Shown here piece after piece: positions 1-8,313 of a stretch of 64,000 nt of DNA. Positions within the stretch are counted from its first letter, which is position 1; every line of letters starts with the position of its first letter. Source of the stretch: an uncultured Porphyromonadaceae bacterium (GTDB lineage: Bacteria > Bacteroidota > Bacteroidia > Bacteroidales > Coprobacteraceae); contig URAV01000011.1 of assembly GCA_900545915.1 (NCBI GenBank), forward strand, positions 23,020 through 87,019, in the 5' to 3' direction. The notes under the pieces were generated by a model. The model was not told the origin of the DNA and did no database searches. It saw only the letters and a program-made list of their open reading frames with translations. A program made the translations under genes and the position numbers.

Positions 1-248
1 ATATTCCGCATAGCTGCGAAATAAAAGGAGACGGACGTTTTCTCTCGATCGCAGCTGCATCCGTGTTGGCAAAAACATATCGAGACGATTATATGAATGT
101 CCTTCATGAGCAATATCCACAATATAACTGGGACAAAAACAAAGGTTATCCTACCAAAGCTCATCGAACTGCAATCCGGGAATTCGGAACTACACCTTAT
201 CACCGAATGACCTTCCAGCTTCTCGAACGACAGCTCGAACTGTTCTGA
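1..248 (+). CDS. rnhB: Ribonuclease HII, C-terminal part (truncated by window edge)
   Basis: The open frame runs from base 3 to the TGA at 246-248 with no start inside the window, so this is the last ~81 residues of a gene that begins upstream. RNase HII removes ribonucleotides misincorporated in DNA by cutting the RNA strand of RNA-DNA hybrids in the cytoplasm. The tail has the family blocks [28 protein letters not shown] and [11 protein letters not shown], which are characteristic of Bacteroidetes RNase HII C-termini; the KGYPT-H block lies near the end of the catalytic domain. The ATG-like start at an internal Leu/Val is not the true start. The next gene converges on it. Confidence 0.9.
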   Translation, partial: IPHSCEIKGDGRFLSIAAASVLAKTYRDDYMNVLHEQYPQYNWDKNKGYPTKAHRTAIREFGTTPYHRMTFQLLERQLELF

Positions 249-249
249 A

Positions 250-276
250 CCCGAGCAAAACTTAGACAGGTTCTTA
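250..276 (-). repeat. Fragment of the GAGCCTGT intergenic repeat (left end only)
   Basis: Read on the minus strand, this begins AGAACCTGTCTAAGTTTTGC and continues into CTCGGG. It matches the left end of the longer copies at 20204-20382 and 27062-27237. The rest of the element is absent, so it is a remnant lying between the convergent rnhB and acyltransferase genes. Confidence 0.55.
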
Positions 277-287
277 AAAACATAAAG

Positions 288-1337
288 CTATTTAAAAGAA
301 AACATTCGGTTAGAAAGGATTGGCTTCTCCAGCAAAAGCCACGATAAAACAGAAAGAAGCAACGTGCCCGCAACGCAAAAAGCAAAACAAAGAATATGAC
401 TTTTTTCATTAATACCCAACCACACAGACAGTCGAATAACCGGAAAATGGAACAAATAAATTCCGTATGCCACATTCCCGAAATTACGCATAAAAACAAA
501 CCATTTTATATAATACGCACACCCGATAAGTACGACAGCAAATGCCAACGGTTCAATATATATCAATAAAGGTATATCATATCTAAAATAGCAAACCAAT
601 ACTGCGATCGGAAACAAGAACTTAATATATCTCCGAAAATAATCAAAACACAGCAAAACCAATGTACCGGAATAAAAATAAAGGAGTTGTCCGCCCACCT
701 GTCTTTTCAAAATACCGAATATTTCATTTCCCGTTTTCTCATTCAAATAATAAAATAATTCATTATACAATGTAGAAAATATAAATATGGCAATAAAAAC
801 AGGAAAAGTCCGAAATTTTTTCATCAAATAATATACAACCGGCACTGTTATATATAACAAAATTTCTACTTTCATTGTCCACAACGAACTATTTACAGCT
901 CCACCATGAAAGCATCCGGGCAACGCAGGTTCTATAAAATTAAGAAAAGAATAATTTGCCAATATATATTTCCACAACTGAGTCGAGAAAAAATATTCCT
1001 TCACAGAAAAAGTAGAAACCAGCACTCCACCCACCCAGCACAGAGTAACGATAAACACATAAGGCGGTAATATCCGACGAGAACGTCTTTCTATATAATG
1101 ACGAATATCGGTATTACGCATATAACTATAAAAAACAAGAAAACCGCTTAAAATAAAAAATCCATGTACCGCATCCACAGAACTCATCGGGAAATAATAC
1201 GGAATCCCGGTGATCACCCTAAAATGACCGACCAATACGGCAAAAGACAAAAAATACCGGATAATATCAAAACTATTCTTCCCTTGTATTATCTCTCCCG
1301 CCGGTTTACCTATCCATAACTCTCCGGAAATTCTCAT
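288..1337 (-). CDS. Acyltransferase family 3 membrane protein (OafA/YrhL-like)
   Basis: A 349-residue integral membrane protein of the acyltransferase 3 family, which usually O-acetylates surface polysaccharides or other envelope sugars using an acyl donor from the cytoplasm. The protein is mostly hydrophobic, with about ten predicted membrane segments. It carries the family-like opening FDIIRYFLSFAVLVGHF, where a histidine follows the first membrane helix, then HGFFILSGFLVFYSY and RRSRRILPPY. The start is placed at the ATG at 1337. The frame extends to a TTG at 1394, but the extra residues have no family character. It lies about 90 bp downstream of the POT gene on the same strand. The acylated substrate cannot be told from sequence. 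Confidence 0.8.
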   Translation of the reverse strand: MRISGELWIGKPAGEIIQGKNSFDIIRYFLSFAVLVGHFRVITGIPYYFPMSSVDAVHGFFILSGFLVFYSYMRNTDIRHYIERRSRRILPPYVFIVTLCWVGGVLVSTFSVKEYFFSTQLWKYILANYSFLNFIEPALPGCFHGGAVNSSLWTMKVEILLYITVPVVYYLMKKFRTFPVFIAIFIFSTLYNELFYYLNEKTGNEIFGILKRQVGGQLLYFYSGTLVLLCFDYFRRYIKFLFPIAVLVCYFRYDIPLLIYIEPLAFAVVLIGCAYYIKWFVFMRNFGNVAYGIYLFHFPVIRLSVWLGINEKSHILCFAFCVAGTLLLSVLSWLLLEKPILSNRMFSFK

Positions 1338-1426
1338 GCTAACTTCAATAAAAACAATTGAGCAAAGAGCATCTCTTATCAAGAAATACCTCAATGCTCA
1401 ATCATAAAATCACATTAATTATATTA

Positions 1427-2989
1427 CTAATTAGCTACACGTTCCAACCATTTCACCATAGAAAGCATCACAATCATTGATGCGGCGGTCGCACCCACAA
1501 ACACCAGCCAACAAGCCCAAATCGGCACAGTTGTATATAAAATACCCCCGATGAACAGTAAAGAATTGCCTACTGCTGTCGCAGCAAGCCAACATCCCTG
1601 CATCAATCCCTGCAAATGGGGAGGCGCGACTTTCGATACGAAAGACAATCCAAGCGGAGAAATAAACAACTCTGCCACAGTAAGAATAAAATACAAACCG
1701 ATCATAATCCAAGGTGTCACCCGAATTGCGTCAATTTCTGCAGTAGTCATTGAACTTAAAGCATCCTTTGCCGGCAAAGTCAAAGAGAATACCATCAAAA
1801 AGACATACGCCAATGCTGCTATACCCATACCAATAGCGATCTTCATCGGAGTAGAAGGTTCTTTCCCTTTTGCCTTCAACATCCCGAAAAACCACATAAT
1901 CAACGGAGTAAGAGCTACAACAAAAAACGGATTAACACATTGAAATATTTCCGCTCCCTTAATTTGAGTAAACCCTAAATTAATATTTATTACGCTCAAG
2001 TCCACATAATCCCGGGCAAAATAAGTCAACGAATATCCATTCTGATGAAAAGACAACCAAAAGAAAATAACCACACCGAACACAGCAAACAGAGCATAAA
2101 TACGCTGTTTTATTTCTATGGCACTCATTTTTATCTCTTCTCTACTCACCGCAGAAACTGTATCGGCATTATTGTTCTCTTTTTTAGCCGGATCTGGGAA
2201 ACGATTCTTATTTACCACATAAATAACCAAAGAAATCAACATAGCCACGATTGCTGCCATAAAAGCATATTGAAATCCCCGGTTAAATACATCCAGATAA
2301 CTATTCACAAATACATTTATATCTGTTACCTGCGTACCATCCAGACAAACATTATTAGCTAAAGTACTCAAATTGTCCATAGCCTGTGCAGGCATATCGC
2401 CCCCTTGCTCTAAATACTGATGACAAAGTTCGGGCAACGATGCATCATAATCAAAATGGTTCACTTTCAACCACCAGTTCCTCACACCGATCGCAATCCA
2501 CGGAGCAAAAAATCCCCCGATATTGATAAACATATAGAAAATCTGGAATCCCGAATCACGCAAACTCGAATATTTCGGATTATCATACATCTGGCCGACC
2601 AATGCTTGCAAATTTCCTTTAAACAGACCATTCCCGAAAGCAATTACCAATAATCCGAAACATGTAAGCGCCAAATAAAGCCCTAAACTCGGGACAGGAG
2701 TCGGAGTAGGAATAGCGATAATAAGGTAGCCAATAGCCATCATAATCAAACCGGCAAGAATCGTTCCCTTAAAATTCTTTGTCTTATCGGCAATCACTCC
2801 TCCCACCAATGCAAGTATATAGATCGAAGCATAAAACGCAGAATAAATATATCCGGTCGTAGTCTCAGACAATCCGAACTTTGCAGAAATAAACAATGTC
2901 AGAATTGCCATCATAATATAAAAGCCAAAACGTTCTCCCATATTGGCAAGAGCCGCGGCAATCAATCCTTTAGGGTGTTTTTTAAACAT
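1427..2989 (-). CDS. POT/PTR family proton-dependent peptide transporter
   Basis: A 520-residue inner-membrane transporter of the proton-coupled oligopeptide (POT, MFS superfamily) family, which imports di- and tripeptides. The N-terminus has the POT helix-1 signature in the form NMGERFGFYIMMAI (Glu19-Arg20). The first glutamate of the usual ExxER proton-coupling motif is Asn16 here. Typical POT blocks follow: GGVIADKTKNFKGTI between helices 2 and 3, and FFAPWIAIGVRNWW. A long polar insert around residues 190-235 and a charged central loop near 265-290 separate the two halves, and about 14 membrane segments are visible. Length fits the family. It sits 36 bp after sufE and just before the acyltransferase. 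Confidence 0.88.
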   Translation of the reverse strand: MFKKHPKGLIAAALANMGERFGFYIMMAILTLFISAKFGLSETTTGYIYSAFYASIYILALVGGVIADKTKNFKGTILAGLIMMAIGYLIIAIPTPTPVPSLGLYLALTCFGLLVIAFGNGLFKGNLQALVGQMYDNPKYSSLRDSGFQIFYMFINIGGFFAPWIAIGVRNWWLKVNHFDYDASLPELCHQYLEQGGDMPAQAMDNLSTLANNVCLDGTQVTDINVFVNSYLDVFNRGFQYAFMAAIVAMLISLVIYVVNKNRFPDPAKKENNNADTVSAVSREEIKMSAIEIKQRIYALFAVFGVVIFFWLSFHQNGYSLTYFARDYVDLSVININLGFTQIKGAEIFQCVNPFFVVALTPLIMWFFGMLKAKGKEPSTPMKIAIGMGIAALAYVFLMVFSLTLPAKDALSSMTTAEIDAIRVTPWIMIGLYFILTVAELFISPLGLSFVSKVAPPHLQGLMQGCWLAATAVGNSLLFIGGILYTTVPIWACWLVFVGATAASMIVMLSMVKWLERVAN

Positions 2990-3025
2990 AATGTAAGATT
3001 TGTAGTTAAATAATTATTTAAGTAG

Positions 3026-3454
3026 TTATTTCTCATTCTTGACTTTAAAAGCCAACGCATAAAGATGCATTTGCTTCACCATAGATAATAATCCGTTCGA
3101 ACGGGTCGGAGACAAATGTTCTTTCAAACCGATTTTTTCGATAAAGTATAATTCCGAATTCAAAATCTCATCCGGAGTATGACCCGAAAGAACATTGATA
3201 AGCAATGAAACCAACCCCTTCACAATCACAGCATCACTTTCTCCTTGAAAAAAAACTTTTCCATCTTTATAATCAGCTTGCAACCACACACGACTTTGAC
3301 AACCCTCAATCAAATTATTCTCAGTTTTATATTTTTCATCCAAAGGTTTCAAAGAGTTTCCCAACTCGATCAACAAGGCATACTTGTCCATCCAATCGTC
3401 AAAAACAGAAAATTCTTCTACAATTTCATCCTGTAATTCATTTATAGTTTTCAT
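3026..3454 (-). CDS. sufE: SufE family sulfur acceptor for Fe-S cluster assembly
   Basis: A 142-residue cytoplasmic protein of the SufE/CsdE family. SufE takes persulfide sulfur from the cysteine desulfurase SufS and passes it to the SUF scaffold. The acceptor cysteine is Cys52 in the block NLIEGCQSRVWL, and the surrounding FQGESDAVIVKGLVSLL block is also typical. Length matches the family. The ATG at 3454 is the only good start. It lies 15 bp downstream of the M28 lipoprotein gene and 36 bp upstream of the peptide transporter. No other suf gene is in the window, so its SufS partner must be elsewhere. Confidence 0.92.
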   Translation of the reverse strand: MKTINELQDEIVEEFSVFDDWMDKYALLIELGNSLKPLDEKYKTENNLIEGCQSRVWLQADYKDGKVFFQGESDAVIVKGLVSLLINVLSGHTPDEILNSELYFIEKIGLKEHLSPTRSNGLLSMVKQMHLYALAFKVKNEK

Positions 3455-3469
3455 ATCCCGTTCATTAAT

Positions 3470-4483
3470 TTATTCATTATATATAACCGCCAATACGGTT
3501 TGCCCGACAGCCTTCAAAGTCTCCTTATCAATGTGTTCCATCGTATCATCTACCGTATGCCACTGCGGATTAAATCCCGAATCAGAAGACGCATCATATT
3601 GTATTATATCAATACTCGGAATACCCATTTTATTGACATACACATGATCATCAATAATATAACCTCCTTCATTATCGGAAAAATATTTCCCATAACCTAA
3701 AGACTGCGCTTTCTTCCAAACTTTATCCACAATTCCCGGAGCATACTGTAATGAAGCTTTTTCTCGAGCAAAAACAGCATTTTCCCCGCCTACCATATCC
3801 AATAAAATTCCAAAACGTGCTCGATAACCGGGACGATGCGGGCGACGCACCCAATATTGAGTACCCAATGCCCAAGAATCTTGCACTTCAGAATGAGTCG
3901 AAAAATAGGGTTGACCGTAATCTTCTGCATCGAAAAAGATAATATCTACACCCACTTGAGGAGACTTCATTCCGATCTGTCGCGCAATTTCAAGTAAAGT
4001 TCCCACTCCGCTAGCCCCATCGTTAGCCCCTAATACAGGTTTCCGATGGTTCGCCTCATCCGGATCATTATCGGCAAAAGGACGACTATCCCAATGTGCG
4101 AACAGTAATACTCGATCACTTTTCTCAGGACTGAAAATACCTATTATATTTTTCGCATGTAATACAGTCCCATCAAAAGCGACCACATCTGCATCCTGCA
4201 CCTGTACCTCCGCACCATGGCGGTTCAATTCCGAAGCCAGATAAGAAGCCGTTGCCAAATGCTCCGGAGTATTAGGTATTCGATATCCGAAATCCACTTG
4301 CTTTTGCATATATGCATACGCACTATCCGAGTTAAAAACAGGGACATCGACAACAGGAACACTCTCTTGAACAGATGACGAAACAGTTTTATTTTTACAA
4401 GAAAGCAATTGAAACAACAATAGTCCCGCTATACAAAGAAGAGGAACGAACATTCGTTTTCGGTTAAACATATTTATAGACAT
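3470..4483 (-). CDS. M28-type glutaminyl-peptide cyclotransferase-like lipoprotein
   Basis: A 337-residue lipoprotein with a lipobox ending at Cys29 and an M28 zinc-peptidase fold. It resembles type II glutaminyl cyclases such as the Porphyromonas gingivalis enzyme, which convert N-terminal Gln to pyroglutamate on exported proteins. Visible motifs are FAHWDSRPFADNDP, GANDGASGVGTLLEIA (Asp155), FFDAEDYG (Glu187 as likely general acid, Asp188 as likely metal ligand), LLDMVGG (Asp229), IDDHVYV, and WHTVDDTMEHID (His309). The WHTxDD ending and the single-metal-like set favour cyclase over aminopeptidase. In Bacteroidetes many signal peptidase II/I products begin with Gln, which gives it substrates in the periplasm. 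An M28 aminopeptidase remains the alternative. Confidence 0.82.
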   Translation of the reverse strand: MSINMFNRKRMFVPLLCIAGLLLFQLLSCKNKTVSSSVQESVPVVDVPVFNSDSAYAYMQKQVDFGYRIPNTPEHLATASYLASELNRHGAEVQVQDADVVAFDGTVLHAKNIIGIFSPEKSDRVLLFAHWDSRPFADNDPDEANHRKPVLGANDGASGVGTLLEIARQIGMKSPQVGVDIIFFDAEDYGQPYFSTHSEVQDSWALGTQYWVRRPHRPGYRARFGILLDMVGGENAVFAREKASLQYAPGIVDKVWKKAQSLGYGKYFSDNEGGYIIDDHVYVNKMGIPSIDIIQYDASSDSGFNPQWHTVDDTMEHIDKETLKAVGQTVLAVIYNE

Positions 4484-4560
4484 CTTATTTTTTAAAACAG
4501 ACAGCGTCTTTCATAAGCAAGAAAACCTTGTAAAGATACAGGATTTTTCTACGAATACAG

Positions 4561-4740
4561 TAAGAGCCTGTCTAAATTTTCCAATAAAAAAATACTATCA
4601 GGTCATCTTTGCGTTTTCTTCCGGTCTTTTTCCCCGTTTTCTCTCATCAGATAGCCCGCTACATCCTCCTAAAAACAACAAAACATCCTCGAAAGAAAAT
4701 CTTAAACCCGACCCGGGTAAAATTTACGACAGGCTCTAAA
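4561..4740 (-). repeat. GAGCCTGT intergenic repeat, full copy
   Basis: A 180-bp element bounded by TAAGAGCCTGTCTAAATTTT on the plus strand and the inverted end AAAATTTACGACAGGCTCTAA. Its interior shares long stretches with the copies at 20204-20382 and 27062-27237, including the GACCGGAAGAAAACGCAAAG block read on the minus strand. It lies between two minus-strand genes, the C26-M19 peptidase and the M28 lipoprotein, and its orientation follows their transcription. No ORF of note is inside. Confidence 0.85.
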
Positions 4741-4774
4741 ACGATCGTTTGTTTACACTTTCTAAGGGGTAAGA

Positions 4775-6541
4775 TCAACAAACCTGTTGCACCTGATCCA
4801 TCACGCGCAAGAAGTTCCCTCCCCATATTTTTGCAAGATCGCTTTCCGAATACCCCTGTCGAATCAATTCTTTAGTAATATTTATCAACTCATTTGCGGC
4901 ATCACATCCCGGAATTCCCCCTCCTCCGTCAAAGTCAGAGCCAATACCGACATAATCCACCCCCACCAGTTTTACGACATGGTTGATATGCTCTACAATA
5001 CATTTCACATCAGCATTCTCCTTCGAAGTAAGAAAATTCAAATACAAACAAATCTGGATAACTCCTCCATGACGAGCTAAAGCGATTATCTGCTCATCTG
5101 TCAAATTTCGCCGATGGTCACAAATGGCACGACATGATGAATGCGATGCTATAATCGGAGCTGAACTCACCTCCAATGCATCATAAAAAGATTTTTCCGA
5201 AGCATGAGAAAGATCTACCATCATCCCTACCCGGTTCATTTCTCTCACCACATCCTTGCCAAAATCGCTCAATCCATCATGCTCGGATACACCACTGGCA
5301 GAATCGCAAATATCATTATTCCCATTATGACACAAAGTCATATATACGACTCCCATATCCCGGTAATGAGACAAATTAGAAATATCTTTTCCGATAGCAT
5401 ACCCATTTTCAATCCCCAAGAAAATAGCCTTCTTCCCAGCTTGTTTCAACTCGATAAGATCTTTTCTTGAAAATGCCTGTCCGACCCTATCCTGATGTAC
5501 GGAAATCTGGCGTTTCAATTCATTCAATATAGCATCAGCCTTTCGGGTAGCAGCTTCAAGAGCAACATCATCCCGTTCCTTCTGAGGCAAATAAGCCACC
5601 ATACATTCCGCATCGATCTGTCCGTCTCTCATTTTAGACAAATCGACCTTCAAGCGTGTATCTCTGACTCCTATATCTATCTTCTCAGGGAAAAACATAG
5701 GAGTATCGCAATGAGAATCCAATGAAACATGGCGAAGATGAAACTTTCTCGCTTGAGCATATATTTCCGCCTCTTTAACCAAATGAACAAACAAATTCAA
5801 CATCTTCTTATTGCCGGCACAAACCAAACCTTCAGGATGCCACTGCACACTAAAAATCGACGCTGTTTTAGACTCCATGCCTTCATTAATACCATCGGGT
5901 GCAACTGCGCTCTCGATAAATCCCGGAGCAACCTCCCACACCCCTTGATGATGAATAGAATTTACAGCTATACGCCCACCTCCGATCAATGAAGCCAACA
6001 ATGTATCCGGCTTTACGGTGACCGTGTGCGATACGAATTCGCGAGACTGTTTTTGGGAATGCTGAATGACCTCCCCTAAATGTTGGCTCGGAATATCCTG
6101 ATAATTTCTCCCTCCGAACACGGCGTTAATCAACTGATGTCCTCGGCAAATTCCAAAAATAGGGATTTGCCTCAAAGAAGCCATACGCAATACTGCAATC
6201 TCCCAACAATCCCGAGACAAATCTACATCTTGGAGTTTCGGATGAGGCTCTTCATTCAAAAACAAAGGAGAAATATCTCCTCCTCCTGTTAGCAGCAACC
6301 CGTCTAAACGAGCTACAATCCCCGACAACAAGGCAATATCATCACACAATGGAATAAGTACCGGACTACCGCCGGCCTGAATAACCGAATTTACATAAAG
6401 ATTAGCGACACAAGAAGCCCCCTCTTTCGTATATGTAGTTATTCCGATCAAAGGCTTTTGGGAATCCTCCGAACAACAAATCTCTTCATCTACTATTCTA
6501 AAAAGACTATCCAAATCGGTAGGATAATTTCCTTTTTCCAT
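4775..6541 (-). CDS. Fusion of class I glutamine amidotransferase-like C26 peptidase and M19 membrane dipeptidase
   Basis: A 588-residue two-domain enzyme. Residues ~28-260 form a peptidase C26 / gamma-Glu-GABA hydrolase (PuuD-like) domain with the nucleophile in GICRGHQLINA (Cys132) and the histidine in SVQWHPEG (His235). Residues ~265-588 form a renal dipeptidase-like M19 domain with the zinc pair in DSHCDT (His277, Asp279), GIENGYAIG (bridging Glu), MVDLSHAS, ASHSSCRAICDHRRN and GIGSDFDGGGG. M19 enzymes cut dipeptides at a di-zinc site, and C26 domains cut gamma-glutamyl bonds. Together they could degrade a gamma-glutamyl peptide stepwise. No signal peptide is visible, so the protein is predicted to be cytoplasmic. 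All key residues of both halves are present, so both are probably active. Confidence 0.88.
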   Translation of the reverse strand: MEKGNYPTDLDSLFRIVDEEICCSEDSQKPLIGITTYTKEGASCVANLYVNSVIQAGGSPVLIPLCDDIALLSGIVARLDGLLLTGGGDISPLFLNEEPHPKLQDVDLSRDCWEIAVLRMASLRQIPIFGICRGHQLINAVFGGRNYQDIPSQHLGEVIQHSQKQSREFVSHTVTVKPDTLLASLIGGGRIAVNSIHHQGVWEVAPGFIESAVAPDGINEGMESKTASIFSVQWHPEGLVCAGNKKMLNLFVHLVKEAEIYAQARKFHLRHVSLDSHCDTPMFFPEKIDIGVRDTRLKVDLSKMRDGQIDAECMVAYLPQKERDDVALEAATRKADAILNELKRQISVHQDRVGQAFSRKDLIELKQAGKKAIFLGIENGYAIGKDISNLSHYRDMGVVYMTLCHNGNNDICDSASGVSEHDGLSDFGKDVVREMNRVGMMVDLSHASEKSFYDALEVSSAPIIASHSSCRAICDHRRNLTDEQIIALARHGGVIQICLYLNFLTSKENADVKCIVEHINHVVKLVGVDYVGIGSDFDGGGGIPGCDAANELINITKELIRQGYSESDLAKIWGGNFLRVMDQVQQVC

Positions 6542-6717
6542 AAGTCAGGTTTTTAGAAACTGTTTTTAATTTATTTTGAGAAAATCTTTAGGTCTCTTTT
6601 TCTAAGAATATTCGGTTTCACAAGTCACAAACACCGAAGTCTTCTCAAACAATGAAACGAAAAGAAGAAAAAGAACCGAAAACAGACCGAAAGATAATAT
6701 TTCTTTTCCAATAAATT

Positions 6718-6875
6718 AAAAGCTCGACTCAATTTTCCGATGCAGAAAATATTATCAGGTTATTTTTACATTTTCTTCCGGTCTGTTTTCCCGTTTTTAC
6801 TCGTTAAAAAAACCGCTATCATCCTCATAAAAACGACAAAACATACTCAAAAGAAACTATCCGAAATAAATTTCC
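6718..6875 (-). repeat. GAGCCTGT intergenic repeat, degenerate copy
   Basis: It keeps the interior landmarks of the family: ATTATCAGGTTATTTTTACA, TTTTCTTCCGGTCTG and ATCCTCATAAAAACGACAAA. The plus-strand left end is decayed to AGCTCGACTCAATTTTCC, and the opposite terminal inverted end has been lost. Orientation matches the minus-strand genes around it. Confidence 0.7.
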
Positions 6876-6934
6876 AAAAAGAACAACAATCCGGCAAAGA
6901 ACTCTTCCATGATATAAAAACCGTTCCTAAGCAA

Positions 6935-6967
6935 TACGAGGCGACCCACCACGTGAGCCGCCTCGTA
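6935..6967 (-). terminator. Hairpin downstream of asd, probable terminator
   Basis: A 9-bp perfect stem TACGAGGCG / CGCCTCGTA with a further inner CTCAC/GTGGG pairing lies ~45 bp after the asd stop on the minus strand. The T-run that follows is weak and displaced, so it may act as a 3' stabiliser as much as a terminator. Confidence 0.5.
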
Positions 6968-7013
6968 CCAGTTAATTGTTATGTTATGACTAATCTATTT
7001 CTTATCAAAGATA

Positions 7014-8021
7014 TCAAAGAGCATTTTCACGGATCAAATACTCGGCAATCTGGACGGCGTTCAATGCCGCACCCTTCTTTATCTGATCACTTACAGTCCA
7101 AAATGTCAACCCGTTCGGATTAGCAAGATCTTCCCGCACACGACCGACATACACCGGATCTTTCCCGGCAATATCAAGCGGCATAGGATATATCTTATTT
7201 GCAAGATCATCCATCAAAACAACACCCTCCGCCTTAGAAAATGCTTCACGCGCCTCAGCAACCGAAATGGGACGCTCGGTTTCCACCCAAATAGACTCGG
7301 AATGAGCACGCATAACCGGAACACGTACGCACATAGCACTCACTTTCACATCTGAATGCATAATTTTTCGTGTTTCGTTATACATTTTCATCTCTTCTTT
7401 CGTATATAATGTATCAGTAAACACATCTACCTGAGGAATTACATTATATGCTAACTGATAATAAAACTTCTCTACCGTCGGCTTATCTCCTTTTATCAGC
7501 TCTTCATACTGATGAACCAACTCTGCCATTGCCGATGCACCAGCACCGCTGGCAGCTTGATATGTAGCTACATGTACGGCCTTTATATGAGACAAATTCT
7601 CGATAGCTTTCAAAGCAACAACCATCTGAATTGTCGTACAATTCGGATTAGCAATCACTCCTCGAGGACGAATTTTTGCATCCGGGCCATTCACTTCCGG
7701 AACTACCAAAGGTACATCATCATCCATACGGAAAGCACTCGAGTTATCGATCATCACAGCTCCATGTTTCGTAATCGTCGATTCAAACTCTTTTGATATT
7801 CCTGCACCCGCAGAAGTAAAAGCAATATCCACACCTTTAAAATCGTCATTATGCTTCAACTCCTGCACTACGATTTTTTTATTCCGGAAAACATATTCAG
7901 ATCCTGCACTACGAGAAGAGCCGAACAACAACAATTCATCTATCGGGAAATTTCTTTCATCCAATACGCGGAGAAACTCCTGACCTACCGCGCCGCTTGC
8001 ACCAACAATAGCTACTTTCAT
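7014..8021 (-). CDS. asd: Aspartate-semialdehyde dehydrogenase
   Basis: A 335-residue cytoplasmic enzyme that reduces aspartyl phosphate to aspartate semialdehyde with NADPH. This is the branch point to lysine/diaminopimelate, threonine and methionine. The Rossmann start is [20 protein letters not shown], the substrate-binding SSAFRMD block is present, and the nucleophile is Cys128 in ANPNCTTIQ. The [10 protein letters not shown] loop and the histidine-bearing [13 protein letters not shown] block of the dimerisation domain are intact. Length is normal. It stands alone on the minus strand, transcribed away from the divergent antiporter gene, with a hairpin after its stop. Confidence 0.95.
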   Translation of the reverse strand: MKVAIVGASGAVGQEFLRVLDERNFPIDELLLFGSSRSAGSEYVFRNKKIVVQELKHNDDFKGVDIAFTSAGAGISKEFESTITKHGAVMIDNSSAFRMDDDVPLVVPEVNGPDAKIRPRGVIANPNCTTIQMVVALKAIENLSHIKAVHVATYQAASGAGASAMAELVHQYEELIKGDKPTVEKFYYQLAYNVIPQVDVFTDTLYTKEEMKMYNETRKIMHSDVKVSAMCVRVPVMRAHSESIWVETERPISVAEAREAFSKAEGVVLMDDLANKIYPMPLDIAGKDPVYVGRVREDLANPNGLTFWTVSDQIKKGAALNAVQIAEYLIRENAL

Positions 8022-8109
8022 CTCTTTGCTTATTTATAACCTATTAAATACAGTTTCTTTTGTTCAGTATTTTTTTATATTTCAATAACAATAATACACG
8101 TTCATGCCG

Positions 8110-8117
8110 CAAAATTA
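8110..8117 (-). promoter_or_regulatory. Possible -7 element for asd
   Basis: The minus strand reads TAATTTTG, matching the Bacteroidetes -7 consensus TAnnTTTG. It is ~88 bp upstream of the asd ATG in the divergent gap. No clear TTTG box was found at -33, so confidence is limited. Confidence 0.35.
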
Positions 8118-8197
8118 AAACATTTTGCACGATTATCCATATAAAAAGAAGAAAATCTACAATAAATCGATCCTCATATTTACAATTTCTAATATCT

Positions 8198-8229
8198 TTT
8201 CATTTTTAATCCTCTTTTTTGTACTTTTG
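8198..8229 (+). promoter_or_regulatory. Probable promoter of the antiporter operon
   Basis: TACTTTTG at 8222-8229 matches TAnnTTTG, and TTTC near 8198-8201 sits at about the right spacing for an imperfect -33 box. It lies 84 bp upstream of the antiporter ATG. The predicted 5' leader contains a GAGCCTGTCTGAATTT fragment of the intergenic repeat. Confidence 0.45.
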
Positions 8230-8237
8230 TAAAGGTT

Positions 8238-8260
8238 TTGAGCCTGTCTGAATTTCGTAC
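8238..8260 (+). repeat. Terminal fragment of the GAGCCTGT repeat
   Basis: Only the end motif, GAGCCTGTCTGAATTT, is recognisable. It lies in the leader between the presumed promoter and the antiporter start. Too little remains to assign left or right end. Confidence 0.4.
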
Positions 8261-8313
8261 AGATATTTTTGAGAAATCCTAACACATTTTTCTCACAAAA
8301 ACAAAAAGTTAAT

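Larger units (their letters stand above)
6542..7013 (-). other. Intergenic region with a repeat copy and a hairpin
   Basis: 472 bp between the fusion peptidase and asd, both on the minus strand. It holds a degenerate GAGCCTGT-family repeat (6718-6875) and a strong hairpin just after asd (6935-6967). The stretch 6560-6715 is AT-rich, with only weak resemblance to part of the repeat and no convincing gene. Confidence 0.6.

Noticed and set aside
6560..6715. Possible second degenerate repeat copy in inverted orientation beside the copy at 6718
   Set aside because: Only short stretches such as GAAAACAGACCGAAAGATAA resemble the family; the ends are missing and the alignment is not convincing.
8269..8313. 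TTG start for the antiporter
   Set aside because: A good ATG lies at 8314; the extra residues come from the leader next to the repeat fragment.
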